Source: Candidatus Hydrogenedentota bacterium
Lineage (GTDB): Bacteria; Hydrogenedentota; Hydrogenedentia; Hydrogenedentales; SLHB01
Assembly: GCA_007136375.1 (NCBI GenBank)
Contig: SLHB01000144.1
Coordinates: forward strand, 1-8,140
Length of the DNA: 8,140 bases
Reading direction: 5' to 3'
A program made the position numbers and the translations under genes. The notes beneath the pieces were generated by a model. That model worked only from the letters and a program-made list of their open reading frames with translations. It did no database searches and was not told where the DNA came from. Below are positions 1 to 6,079 of this stretch, in pieces. The stretch's first letter is position 1. Every line of letters starts with the position of its first letter.

Positions 1-1
1 C

Positions 2-268
2 CCGGCAGAGGACACGCGAGACGGTCACGAACCGGAGCGCCGGGACAGCGATGATGAAGACGGCGCGTACGATGGGTACATCATCCTTAACGTCGCCTCT
101 CCCGATCCGGCCCAACTAATCAAGGCTGTGTTCTCGCTAGGTATGGGGTTGAGGGATGACGATACCGTACGACTCGCAGTGATTCCGCCATCGGATCCAA
201 TGGACGCCCATCTGGAGCCATTTCAAGACGAAGATCTTCTCTCTGACCGGGGGAAAGGCTCCGAGTGA
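2..268 (+). CDS. Hypothetical protein, C-terminal fragment (5' end outside window)
   Basis: An open frame enters from the left edge and ends at TGA 266-268, giving 88 residues. I do not recognise the family. The first 25 residues are very polar and acidic (a run of D and E around SDDEDG). A more ordered stretch follows, with GYIILNVASPDPAQLIKAVF, and then an acidic tail ending DRGKGSE. No membrane segment or signal is visible. The amino-acid pattern, with hydrophobic residues spaced through the middle part, looks like a genuine protein end rather than random translation, but the codon evidence is limited by length. It converges on the dciA-like gene, leaving 27 nt between the two stops with no terminator hairpin that I can see. 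Function unknown. Confidence 0.5.
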   Translation, partial: PAEDTRDGHEPERRDSDDEDGAYDGYIILNVASPDPAQLIKAVFSLGMGLRDDDTVRLAVIPPSDPMDAHLEPFQDEDLLSDRGKGSE

Positions 269-295
269 GCCAGGCGGGCGGACATGGCGGGATTT

Positions 296-628
296 CTATG
301 CGCCATCTTGTGAGGAACCGCGGGGGGCGTCGTCCTTGAGCCGCACGAACAGGCCCGAAACCAGTTCATGGCCGGCCATGCGGTTGATGCGGCCGATGAT
401 GGCCCATTTGCGGTAGGCGAAGCGGTGCATCCATACGGGACTGTCGGCCTCGACGGTGAGCACGCCCTTACGGATGTGGCAAGGGCGGCCGTGTTCGGCG
501 AGGAAGGCGCCGGCTATCCGTTCCCAGTGCTCCCAGATCTGCGCTTGCTCAAGCTGTTTGCCCAGGGACGACGTCGTCTTGAGTTTGCCGAGAATGTCGC
601 CCACGGAGGGAATGTCATTTGCGCTCAA
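296..628 (-). CDS. dciA: DciA-like DUF721 protein (replicative helicase loader/regulator)
   Basis: Predicted 110-residue protein of the DUF721/DciA family, which in bacteria lacking DnaC/DnaI helps load the replicative helicase DnaB (established for the family). Family hallmarks are visible: an IWEHWERIAG segment at residues 31-40, AEHGRPCHIRKGVLTVEADS at about 44-63, then SPVWMHRFAYRKWAIIGRIN around 63-82. Length is typical. I chose the TTG at 626-628 as start: it sits 8 nt after a GAGGA sequence and overlaps the end of recF by 14 nt, indicating translational coupling. The longer open frame reaching back to 781 is only the recF coding region read in another frame. A GTG (Val9 codon) is a shorter alternative start. 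Position directly after recF matches a common bacterial arrangement near replication genes. Family assignment is firm; the exact start is less so. Confidence 0.85.
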   Translation of the reverse strand: MSANDIPSVGDILGKLKTTSSLGKQLEQAQIWEHWERIAGAFLAEHGRPCHIRKGVLTVEADSPVWMHRFAYRKWAIIGRINRMAGHELVSGLFVRLKDDAPRGSSQDGA

Positions 629-1694
629 GGCAGCCGTCCTCAATGACGAAGGCGGTGTGCTCGACGGGCAGCACGGAGCGTCCTCCGCCCGGGTCCGTGG
701 CGGTGAGGATACACTGAACGCCAGCGGGCAGGGCCCCGGCGAGTTGGCGCGATCGGCGCGCGTCGAGTTCCGACAGCACATCGTCCAACATTAGCACGGG
801 GTATTCTCCCCCAATCTGGCGCACCAGCTCAAGCTCGGCCAGCTTGAGGGCCAGGGCGGCGGTGCGTTGTTGACCTTGGGAGCCGAAATTGCGGGCGGGC
901 TGGCCGCCGATTTCGAAATCCAACTCGTCGCGGTGCGGCCCCCGGGTGCTCGCGCCGCGTTTGATGTCCCGGGCGCGGTTGGCCTCCAGCGCCTCCAGGA
1001 AGGCCTCCGGTTCGTCCGCGTCAATGTTCGCGGCGTAGCGCATCTCGAAGTCCTCCCGGCGCGCGATGCGTTGATAGGCGTCCCGCGCCAGGCCGCGCAG
1101 CGTTTCGGCGAAACGCCGCCGCTCGGCCGTGATGATCGCGCCGTGGCGGGCCAGTTGCTGTTCCCATATGGCCAGCAGGCTCTCGTCGGGCCGGGGCGCT
1201 TTGAGGAGTTCGTTCCGCTGACGCAAGACCTGCCGGTATTGCTGCAAGGCGTGAAGGTAGCGTCCGCTCAGTTGGGAGAGCTCCATGTCGAGAAAACGCC
1301 GGCGGACAGCGCCGGCGCCGCGCACCAACTCCACGTCCTCGGGCGAGAAGAAGACGACATGGACCTTGCCCAGGATATCCGAGACCCGGTCCTGGACCGC
1401 GCCGTTCACTTTGAAGCGCTTCTGGCCCCGACGCCAGTGGATTTCCATGGCGAGGGGACGTCCATGCCGTTCGAAGGCGCCGCTGATGTCGAAAGCGTGG
1501 GCGCCGTGCGCGGCGAGATCGCCTTCCTTCGTCGTGCGGTGGCTCCGGGCCGTGACGAGAAAGAGGAGGGCCTCCAACACGGAGGTCTTGCCCTGGGCGT
1601 TGTCTCCGGAGAGGATGTTGACGCCGGGGCCGGGGTCGAAGGACAGATCCTTAAGGCATCGAAACCCCTTGCAGGCGAGGCGGGTTACGCGCAT
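615..1694 (-). CDS. recF: DNA replication and repair protein RecF
   Basis: Full-length RecF, 359 residues, an SMC-like ABC ATPase that binds at single-strand gaps and helps RecO/RecR load RecA. The N-terminus MRVTRLACKGFR fits the family. Walker A is GDNAQGKTS at residues 30-38, the RecF-typical ARSHRT follows at about 49-54, the ABC signature appears as GSQGQQR at 271-277, and Walker B with the D-loop is PVLMLDDVLSELD at about 299-311. All catalytic elements are intact. No clear Shine-Dalgarno precedes the ATG; instead a 7-bp GC hairpin (1711-1727) lies 16 nt upstream. The stop overlaps the start of the dciA-like gene. The usual dnaA, dnaN and gyrB neighbours are not in the window; the upstream neighbour is an HDOD gene 167 nt away. 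Confidence 0.96.
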   Translation of the reverse strand: MRVTRLACKGFRCLKDLSFDPGPGVNILSGDNAQGKTSVLEALLFLVTARSHRTTKEGDLAAHGAHAFDISGAFERHGRPLAMEIHWRRGQKRFKVNGAVQDRVSDILGKVHVVFFSPEDVELVRGAGAVRRRFLDMELSQLSGRYLHALQQYRQVLRQRNELLKAPRPDESLLAIWEQQLARHGAIITAERRRFAETLRGLARDAYQRIARREDFEMRYAANIDADEPEAFLEALEANRARDIKRGASTRGPHRDELDFEIGGQPARNFGSQGQQRTAALALKLAELELVRQIGGEYPVLMLDDVLSELDARRSRQLAGALPAGVQCILTATDPGGGRSVLPVEHTAFVIEDGCLERK

Positions 1695-1710
1695 GGGCCG
1701 CTGGGTCCGC

Positions 1711-1727
1711 GCCGGGCGCCGCCCGGC
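1711..1727. other. GC hairpin in the recF leader
   Basis: GCCGGGC (1711-1717) pairs perfectly with GCCCGGC (1721-1727) across a 3-nt loop, in the 167-nt gap between the HDOD gene and recF, 16 nt before the recF ATG. There is no T-run on either side, so it is unlikely to be an intrinsic terminator. It could influence recF translation or be a by-product of high G+C. Nothing else recognisable was found in this gap. Confidence 0.4.
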
Positions 1728-1861
1728 CGGATTACGCCCGCTTTACCTCGGCCCGCGGAGGGAGGGAGCGGCGGCTGACGCTGGTAAACCATGGGGTCTT
1801 GTGTCACGAGGGCGGCATCCTTGGCGGGGTCTCGCGCGTTCTAGAGCGCTTCCGCCGCGCC

Positions 1862-2719
1862 TCAGCTATCCACCATGCCCAGCAATTCGCCGATGCCGGG
1901 CGCGGCCTCGAAGAAGCTCTCCAGGATTTCGGGCATGTCGGCGCTTGTGAACCCGGCGGCTCCCCAAACTTCAGGGTCTGGCGGAACGGATTCTCCGGGC
2001 TCCGCGCCGAAGCCGCTCATGATGCTGATGTAATCCGCCACGGCGAGCCAGGCGGCGAGGTTGCGTTCGTCCGTGTCGGCGGAGCAGCGGCTCAGGTCAT
2101 GATGGCCGGCGATGGCGCCCGCAAGGACGGGGGGAAGTTTCCACTTTTCCGCGAGCCGCGCGCCCGCCCGCGCGTGGTCCAGCCCGATAACGTCCCGCTC
2201 CGCTTGGAAGACCGGCACGCCTTCCTCCAACGCCATCCGCTCGACGGCGCCGTATTCCTCCGGCAGGAACTGTTCAAGTATGACCTTGCCGATGTCGTGG
2301 ATGAGCCCGTAAACGAACGCCTCTTCCGGCTGGATGGTGACGCTGGGCGCGCGGACGGCACGCATGGCGCGCATGCATACGGCGCAACTCACGCTGTGGC
2401 GCACGAAACGGGCCGCGCCCTGTTGGAGCGCGTCAAAGGCGGTGGCGGTCAGCACGAGGTTGCGGATGACCCGCTCCCCCAGCAAGACCATAGCGTGGTC
2501 CACCGTGGCGACGGGTTGCCGAAGGCCGTAGTAGGCGGAGTTCGCGAGCCGAAGGGTCTTCAGCGTGATCCCCGGATCCGCCGAGATGACCTTGGCCACC
2601 TCGTGGACGTCATAGCTGGGATCCTCGAGGAGTTGCGTCACCCGCACGAGGGTCACGGGCATGCTCGGCAGCGTGACCAGCTCATCGAGAAGATAGTCGA
2701 TGTCGCCCGAATCGTTCAC
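1862..2719 (-). CDS. HDOD domain signalling protein
   Basis: Predicted 285-residue soluble protein made essentially of one HDOD domain, a non-catalytic relative of HD phosphohydrolases found in bacterial signalling proteins. Visible landmarks: LPSMPVTLVRVTQLL near residues 17-31, ADPGITLKTLRLANSAYYG at 47-65 (a hallmark of the family), GLIHDIGKVILEQF at 138-151, DHARAGARLAEKWKLP at 181-196, and AGHHD at 204-208. An HD pair remains at 141-142, but HDOD proteins are generally not thought to be enzymes. No receiver, GGDEF or EAL domain is attached. Start is GTG 2717-2719, one nucleotide after the stop of the preceding small gene, with GGAAG 9 nt upstream. This spacing makes co-transcription and coupled translation likely. 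The regulated process cannot be told from sequence. Confidence 0.9.
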   Translation of the reverse strand: MNDSGDIDYLLDELVTLPSMPVTLVRVTQLLEDPSYDVHEVAKVISADPGITLKTLRLANSAYYGLRQPVATVDHAMVLLGERVIRNLVLTATAFDALQQGAARFVRHSVSCAVCMRAMRAVRAPSVTIQPEEAFVYGLIHDIGKVILEQFLPEEYGAVERMALEEGVPVFQAERDVIGLDHARAGARLAEKWKLPPVLAGAIAGHHDLSRCSADTDERNLAAWLAVADYISIMSGFGAEPGESVPPDPEVWGAAGFTSADMPEILESFFEAAPGIGELLGMVDS

Positions 2720-2720
2720 G

Positions 2721-2990
2721 TCACGGCGCTTCCAAGGGCGGCAACCGGCCCGATCCGAAGGCCCGCTCCTGCGCGCACAAGATGGCCGTGACCTGCGCCG
2801 GCGTGAGTTCGTTCATGCAGTCGTCCAGCGTCGCCGTGGTCACTGACTGGCCGCCCGCGACGGGAAACACGGCCATCACGCCCCGGGACGCGCCAGACGC
2901 CGACGATGTCAGCACCACCTTGCCGCGCCGGCTGTTCGCCAGCTGAATGGTCCCGACAAGGGCGGGGCCCTGCCGCTGCCACTTGATCAC
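2721..2990 (-). CDS. Small hypothetical protein in the HDOD operon
   Basis: An 89-residue frame starting at GTG 2988-2990 lies between the TIGR04073-like gene (12 nt gap) and the HDOD gene (1 nt gap), so it fits a tight operon. I do not recognise the family. The first half has alternating hydrophobic residues that could form beta strands (GPALVGTIQLANSRRGKVVL). The second half contains a likely helix, LDDCMNELTPAQVTAILCAQ. There is no signal peptide or membrane segment. The ribosome binding site is weak. An overlapping frame (2716-2982) is rich in R, G and H and looks like a shadow; the frame given here has the more protein-like composition and the better spacing. It may be a partner of the HDOD protein, but that is only a guess from position. 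Confidence 0.6.
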   Translation of the reverse strand: MIKWQRQGPALVGTIQLANSRRGKVVLTSSASGASRGVMAVFPVAGGQSVTTATLDDCMNELTPAQVTAILCAQERAFGSGRLPPLEAP

Positions 2991-3002
2991 CGCCGCGCGG
3001 CC

Positions 3003-3398
3003 TTAGAAGATGTATTCGGGCTCTAGCACGGCCTCGTAGTTCACGTCGTGATCGGAGAACGGGAAGGTCGCGACCTCGAACACGCCCGTGCCCGTCCGCA
3101 TGATGGCGCGCCCCGTCCCCAACACCGGCACAACGCCGATCAAGTAGCCCAAAGGCCGGCCCTTTTTCAGCTTCTCATCGAAGGTCACCGGGATTTCCGC
3201 CCACCCCAGCAAGACGTTGGAAAGGCCCCGCCCCAACTTCGTCAACGCCTTCTCAATGCCCGTTGGCCGCGGCAACTCACCCCAGGGATCATAAATCTCC
3301 ACCTGGGTTTGAGCGCTCGCCACGTGCCCCACCGGGACGAAGGCCGCACACAGGGCAACGGCCAGCACCACGCACAGAATCCGCTTCCACATACCCAC
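3003..3398 (-). CDS. Exosortase system-associated protein, TIGR04073 family (probable)
   Basis: A 131-residue secreted protein. Residues 1-29 form a signal peptide: basic start (MWKR), a hydrophobic core (ILCVVLAVALCAAFVPV), and an ASA-Q cleavage site. The mature part has the pattern I associate with the TIGR04073 family, found in genomes with exosortase/PEP-CTERM sorting: KLGRGLSNVLLGWAEIP at 54-70, a central glycine-rich hydrophobic stretch (GYLIGVVPVLGTGRA) at 84-98, GVFEVATFPF at 105-114, and a C-terminal EPEYIF. Its molecular role is not known. Start is GTG 3396-3398, with GGAGG 7 nt upstream; the in-frame ATG two codons later has less suitable 13-nt spacing. It is the first gene of the minus-strand run and lies behind a good promoter. 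The family call is from memory of its motifs and no profile search was possible. Confidence 0.75.
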   Translation of the reverse strand: MGMWKRILCVVLAVALCAAFVPVGHVASAQTQVEIYDPWGELPRPTGIEKALTKLGRGLSNVLLGWAEIPVTFDEKLKKGRPLGYLIGVVPVLGTGRAIMRTGTGVFEVATFPFSDHDVNYEAVLEPEYIF

Positions 3399-3458
3399 AG
3401 ATCACCCTCCCACTCGTGAATAGCGTCACATTCCGCAGTTTCTTGGAAAGCCAACCGG

Positions 3459-3487
3459 AGTCTAGCACAGCCCTACACGGGTGTCAA
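3459..3487 (-). promoter_or_regulatory. Sigma70-type promoter for the TIGR04073-HDOD operon
   Basis: Read on the minus strand, TTGACA (3482-3487) is followed after exactly 17 nt by TAGACT (3459-3464). The -35 box matches the consensus fully and the -10 box matches 4 of 6. Transcription would begin near 3452, giving a leader of about 54 nt before the GTG start at 3398, with a GGAGG in the right place. It is the best promoter match I found by eye in the window. Confidence 0.65.
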
Positions 3488-3548
3488 TTCGCGCCGGGCC
3501 TCTCCGCTTGATCCGGGACCGCCCCCCTGGGCAAGCTGTAAGGCAAGA

Positions 3549-3578
3549 CCGGGGCCGCCCCGGCGCAACGCCCTTGCG
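3549..3578 (+). other. Two tandem hairpins in the leader of the DUF6807 gene
   Basis: CCGGGG (3549-3554) pairs with CCCCGG (3558-3563) across CCG. Immediately after, CGCAA (3564-3568) pairs with TTGCG (3574-3578) across a 5-nt loop. They abut each other and end 11 nt before the AGGAGG of the DUF6807 gene. No T-run follows. They may shape the mRNA leader or simply reflect high G+C. I could not find a convincing -35/-10 pair for this gene. Confidence 0.35.
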
Positions 3579-3602
3579 GCTCAAGACACCAGGAGGTTTC
3601 CG

Positions 3603-4544
3603 ATGCGACACAAAGGCTTCGTTCACATCTTCGGCGCCGCCGTGGCGTGCGCCCTCGCGTTTTTGGCTGGCGGCGCCGTTCACGGGGAACAATACGCCGT
3701 TGAGGTGACGGCGGACGGCGTGGAGATCCGCGGTCCCGCCGGACCCATGGCCGTGTACCGCCGCACGGTTCCCGAGGATGTGGCGCTCACCGTTGATAGC
3801 GGCGGATTCTTCCATCCCTTTAACACGCCGGCGGGCACGCCCGTCACCGGCCTCCGCCCTGAAGACCACCTCTACCACCGCGGCGTCTTCTTCGCCTGGT
3901 TTGAGATGCTCGGCGACGTCCCCGCGGACTTCTGGGGCTGGGGCGAACACGCGCCCGTGGAAGACCGCGTCATTGTCAGCCGCGCCATCCCCGAAGTGAG
4001 CGCCTCGGACACGGGAGCCTCCTTCACCGCCGAAAACGAGTGGAACGCCGGCGGCGAAGTCATGGTCAACGAGCGCTTGAGCGCCCACGCGTGGACCGAA
4101 GACGGCGCCCATGTGCTCGATCTCGAATACACCGTGGTCCCCACGCAAGACATTACCTTACCCCAGCGGGCGTTCAGCGGCTTCTGCTTCCGCACCCGCA
4201 TCGACGGCGGCTTTCAGCCCTTCAGCCCGGAAGGACCCGTGGACCGCGATCTGCCCTCCCACGTCGACCCGGACTCGAATTGGCCGCCCCAACCCTGGTA
4301 CGCCTACACCATAGACATTGACGGCGTTGACCAACCGGCGGGCGCGGCCGTTGTCGATCATCCCGACAACCCGGAGTCACTGTGGCACAACCAGATGGCC
4401 ATCGGCATGCTCAACCCCGTCATCATGGCCCTGGACGACGTCGAGTTGCCCGCCGGCGAACCTTTCGTCCTGCGCTACCACGCCGTGACCTTTGACGGAG
4501 AAGTCCCCGAAGACCTGCTCAACCGCCTGGCCGAGGACTGGTAA
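3603..4544 (+). CDS. Secreted DUF6807 (PmoA-like) family protein
   Basis: A 313-residue protein with an N-terminal signal peptide (residues 1 to about 28: MRHKG, then a hydrophobic AAVACALAFLAGGAV, probable cleavage after VHG). The mature region matches my knowledge of the family once called PmoA and now DUF6807: HPFNTPAGTPVTGLRPEDH at 71-89, LYHRGVFFAWFEM at 90-102, DFWGWGEH at 109-116, and a C-terminal PEDLLNRLAEDW. The family is common in planctomycetes and relatives and often lies near carbohydrate-related genes; the methane-oxygenase label is thought to be a misnomer. No reaction can be assigned. Start is ATG 3603, 6 nt after a perfect AGGAGG. The gene appears complete; the displaced RHS fragment begins about 10 nt after its stop, on the other strand. 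Confidence 0.85.
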   Translation: MRHKGFVHIFGAAVACALAFLAGGAVHGEQYAVEVTADGVEIRGPAGPMAVYRRTVPEDVALTVDSGGFFHPFNTPAGTPVTGLRPEDHLYHRGVFFAWFEMLGDVPADFWGWGEHAPVEDRVIVSRAIPEVSASDTGASFTAENEWNAGGEVMVNERLSAHAWTEDGAHVLDLEYTVVPTQDITLPQRAFSGFCFRTRIDGGFQPFSPEGPVDRDLPSHVDPDSNWPPQPWYAYTIDIDGVDQPAGAAVVDHPDNPESLWHNQMAIGMLNPVIMALDDVELPAGEPFVLRYHAVTFDGEVPEDLLNRLAEDW

Positions 4545-4554
4545 GCGCCCGCCA

Positions 4555-4689
4555 GCCAGCCAGACCGCGGTTGGCCCAGCGGGCGATGGCGGGCGAATAC
4601 GCGCGGAAGGGGGCGTGGTAGAGCTGCGATTCGGCGTCCCAGGGGTGGCCGGTGAACATGAAGCGCTGGTTCGAGGCCGAGCCGCGATG
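4555..4689 (-). pseudogene. Displaced RHS core fragment (orphan copy)
   Basis: On the minus strand this encodes a stretch of the RHS core (HRGSASNQRF, then FMFTGHPWDAESQLYHAPFR and AYSPAIARWANRGLAG) that repeats part of the larger RHS gene at 5170-5976. By eye, 93 nt at 4573-4665 align without gaps to 5536-5628 with 5 mismatches; weaker similarity extends on both sides. The reading frame is intact but has neither a proper start nor the family's DPLGL end, since the match fades next to the DUF6807 stop. Such detached core pieces downstream of a toxin/immunity pair are well known in RHS loci, where new tips replace old ones by recombination. I judge it non-functional. A continuous open frame reaches back to 4941, but most of that overlaps the small membrane gene. 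Confidence 0.8.
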
Positions 4690-4838
4690 CGCTTCCAGAA
4701 TACGATAGCGACGCCTGCGCGCCGTTATTGATGACGTGTATGCATATTCTAACCGCTCTCTTTGCGGTATGCCGATTATAAAGGGCATAAACTCCATAAC
4801 TATCAGGTGTTTTACTTGATAATCCAACCCCTGCATAT
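4690..4838. other. AT-rich spacer, no convincing gene
   Basis: This stretch between the displaced RHS fragment and the small membrane gene is about 43% G+C over 4741-4838. It contains a hairpin at 4801-4821 (TATCAGGT pairing with ACTTGATA, one G-T pair) with no T-run on either strand. Open frames crossing it are continuations of neighbouring frames and show no family resemblance. It may be leftover sequence from an older toxin module. Confidence 0.4.
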
Positions 4839-5123
4839 CTATTTGTCTTCCTCGCCACGCTTTCTTAGGCGTTTGCGCAGCCCCTCTAGCTGTCCGTATA
4901 GTACGATAACACCCATTGCGTTTACGCCGGAAAACATCCAAGCAATGATTTCCCTATCGTAGTGTGCTCGTGGACCTATAATAAACCATGACACCGTAAA
5001 ACCTACCAATACCATGCCCGTTCCTTTCAGAGCGCCCACAATATCAAAACTATCGTGTTGCTTCATGTTTTCCATAGCAATTTGAAAGGAGTTTATAAGC
5101 CTTCGACACACTCGCCGTAGCAT
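4839..5123 (-). CDS. Small two-helix membrane protein, candidate RHS immunity protein
   Basis: A 94-residue protein with a basic, polar N-terminus, a hydrophobic helix at about 34-50 (GTGMVLVGFTVSWFIIG), a short charged loop (PRAHYDREI), a second helix at about 59-77 (IIAWMFSGVNAMGVIVLYG) and a strongly charged tail (RKRLRKRGEEDK). I do not recognise the family. The start is ATG 5121-5123, with GGAGAGG ending 6 nt upstream. A longer frame starting at 5258 would overlap the RHS 3' end and lacks such a site. It begins 46 nt after the RHS stop on the same strand, in DNA of about 45% G+C, exactly where an immunity gene to an RHS tip belongs. A two-helix membrane protein would suit a toxin acting on the inner membrane. 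The immunity role is inferred from position and topology only. Confidence 0.65.
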   Translation of the reverse strand: MLRRVCRRLINSFQIAMENMKQHDSFDIVGALKGTGMVLVGFTVSWFIIGPRAHYDREIIAWMFSGVNAMGVIVLYGQLEGLRKRLRKRGEEDK

Positions 5124-5169
5124 GATCAACCTCTCCGGATCTACCACGATTACACCTAGCCCCACCTTG

Positions 5170-5976
5170 TCATGGGTAGTATCTGTGCCCCCATACGCCA
5201 CAATACAGGGCGCATACAGCAGCGCCACCGGCCAAGCACGCCGCATAACATGCCCCATAACCTGCTAATCCTCCTGCTGCCACGCATGTCAAAGCCCAGA
5301 CCGTGCATACAGCAACCGTCACGCCGAGGCAGTCGTTGAAGCATAGTATGACTTTGTCTACATAGGAAGCACAGAAATCAACACGCGGACCTCCGACGGG
5401 AGCATCAAAATTGTCAGCTGGGTTGTTAACCCCTAAGACAGCACTCAACCCCAGCGGGTCGACGAACATCACCGGGTTCCCCCTCACATACGCGTACACA
5501 TTCGGCCCATCGACCATGCCCAGGGGGTCGCGGGTGGTCCAGCGGGCCATGGCGGGCGAGTAGGCGCGGAAGGGGGCGTGGTAGAGCTGGGATTCGGCGT
5601 CCCAGGGGTGGCCGGTGAACATGAAGCGGCTCGGGCCGACGCTGCCCCGGTGATGTCCGCCGTAGGGCGTGTATTCCCGGGCCCAGTTGAGTTCGCCGCT
5701 GGCGTTGCGCCATTCCCGCACGCTGCCGAGGTGATCGTGCAACGCGTACTCCGCCGCGCTGGACCCTTCGATCTGCGCCAGCACCCCGCCGGGCCCGTGG
5801 ACAAAGGTCTCCTGCAAGTTCGCCCCTTCCTCCCGCAGGATCATCTGGCCGCGCAGGGGGTCCCAGCGGTAGATCTCATCCCCGCTCGACGCGAATTTCA
5901 GCCGCCGCGTCCCGTCGCCCATCGATTCAACTTTCAACGGAATGTATTCTATAAGATATCGTGAAGAATGACAACA
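5170..5976 (-). pseudogene. RHS-family toxin, N-terminally truncated: core end plus cysteine-rich hydrophobic tip
   Basis: The frame is open from just after a TAG (5974-5976) to the stop at 5170-5172. Counting from TTG 5937 it gives 255 residues. The core carries standard RHS end motifs: LHDHLGSVREW, REYTPYGG, FMFTGHPWDAESQLYHAPFR, ARWTTRDPLG, NVYAYVRGNPVMFVDPLGL (ending at residue 164). RHS proteins are usually far longer; the upstream shell and YD repeats are missing and the sequence changes to dispersed repeats. After DPLGL comes a 91-residue tip: polar for 23 residues, then very hydrophobic, rich in G and A, with nine cysteines (residues 189, 199, 203, 211, 218, 230, 234, 242, 246), three pairs of them spaced C-x3-C. 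In the family such tips are toxins. No catalytic motif is visible, so membrane insertion is a guess. TTG 5937 and ATG 5922 both lack a good ribosome site. It could also be a silent donor cassette. Confidence 0.8.
5946..5974 (-). promoter_or_regulatory. Possible promoter upstream of the truncated RHS frame
   Basis: On the minus strand TTGTCA (5969-5974) and TAGAAT (5946-5951) are 17 nt apart, each one or two mismatches from the sigma70 consensus. Transcription would start around 5938-5940, almost at the TTG codon (5937) and 16-18 nt before the in-frame ATG (5920-5922). If used, the RHS remnant would be transcribed despite its truncation. The stretch is a local AT-rich patch, so chance matches are possible. 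Confidence 0.35.
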
Positions 5977-6064
5977 CTAATAACTCGGGCTCGGGGCCGT
6001 CTCGGGCACCGGGGGCGTCTTGGGCCGACGTTTTTGCCGCCTGGAAGGCAGCGCTACAAATGCG
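5977..6064. repeat. Probable dispersed non-coding repeat
   Basis: A non-coding GC-rich segment lies between the RHS truncation point and the hairpin element. Read on the minus strand it contains GCTGCCTTCCAGGCGGC followed by short G/C blocks. I recall similar strings, often mistranslated as AAFQAA or ALPSRRQKR peptides, scattered through genomes of Verrucomicrobia and related groups. Short open frames across it are rich in S, R, P and A and look spurious. Being single-copy in this window, its repeat nature rests on recollection. Confidence 0.35.
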
Positions 6065-6079
6065 GACGCGGATCCAATC

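Noticed and set aside
629..781. N-terminal extension of the dciA-like gene to 781
   Set aside because: The added residues are recF codons read out of frame (rich in S, P and R) and do not resemble DUF721.
867..1778. Long + strand open frame of 303 residues
   Set aside because: It is the complement of recF, whose Walker A, signature and Walker B motifs are all intact on the other strand; high G+C keeps antisense frames open.
1799..2791. Long + strand open frame of 330 residues
   Set aside because: Antisense to the HDOD gene; composition rich in H, R, D and G with no domain resemblance.
3462..4148. Minus-strand open frame of 228 residues
   Set aside because: Antisense to the DUF6807 gene, which has a signal peptide, family motifs and a perfect AGGAGG.
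4801..4821. Hairpin after the small membrane gene as an intrinsic terminator
   Set aside because: The stem includes a G-T pair and neither strand has a T-run after it.
5124..5258. Longer start (5258) for the small membrane protein
   Set aside because: The extension overlaps the RHS 3' end and has no ribosome site, while ATG 5123 has GGAGAGG at 6 nt.
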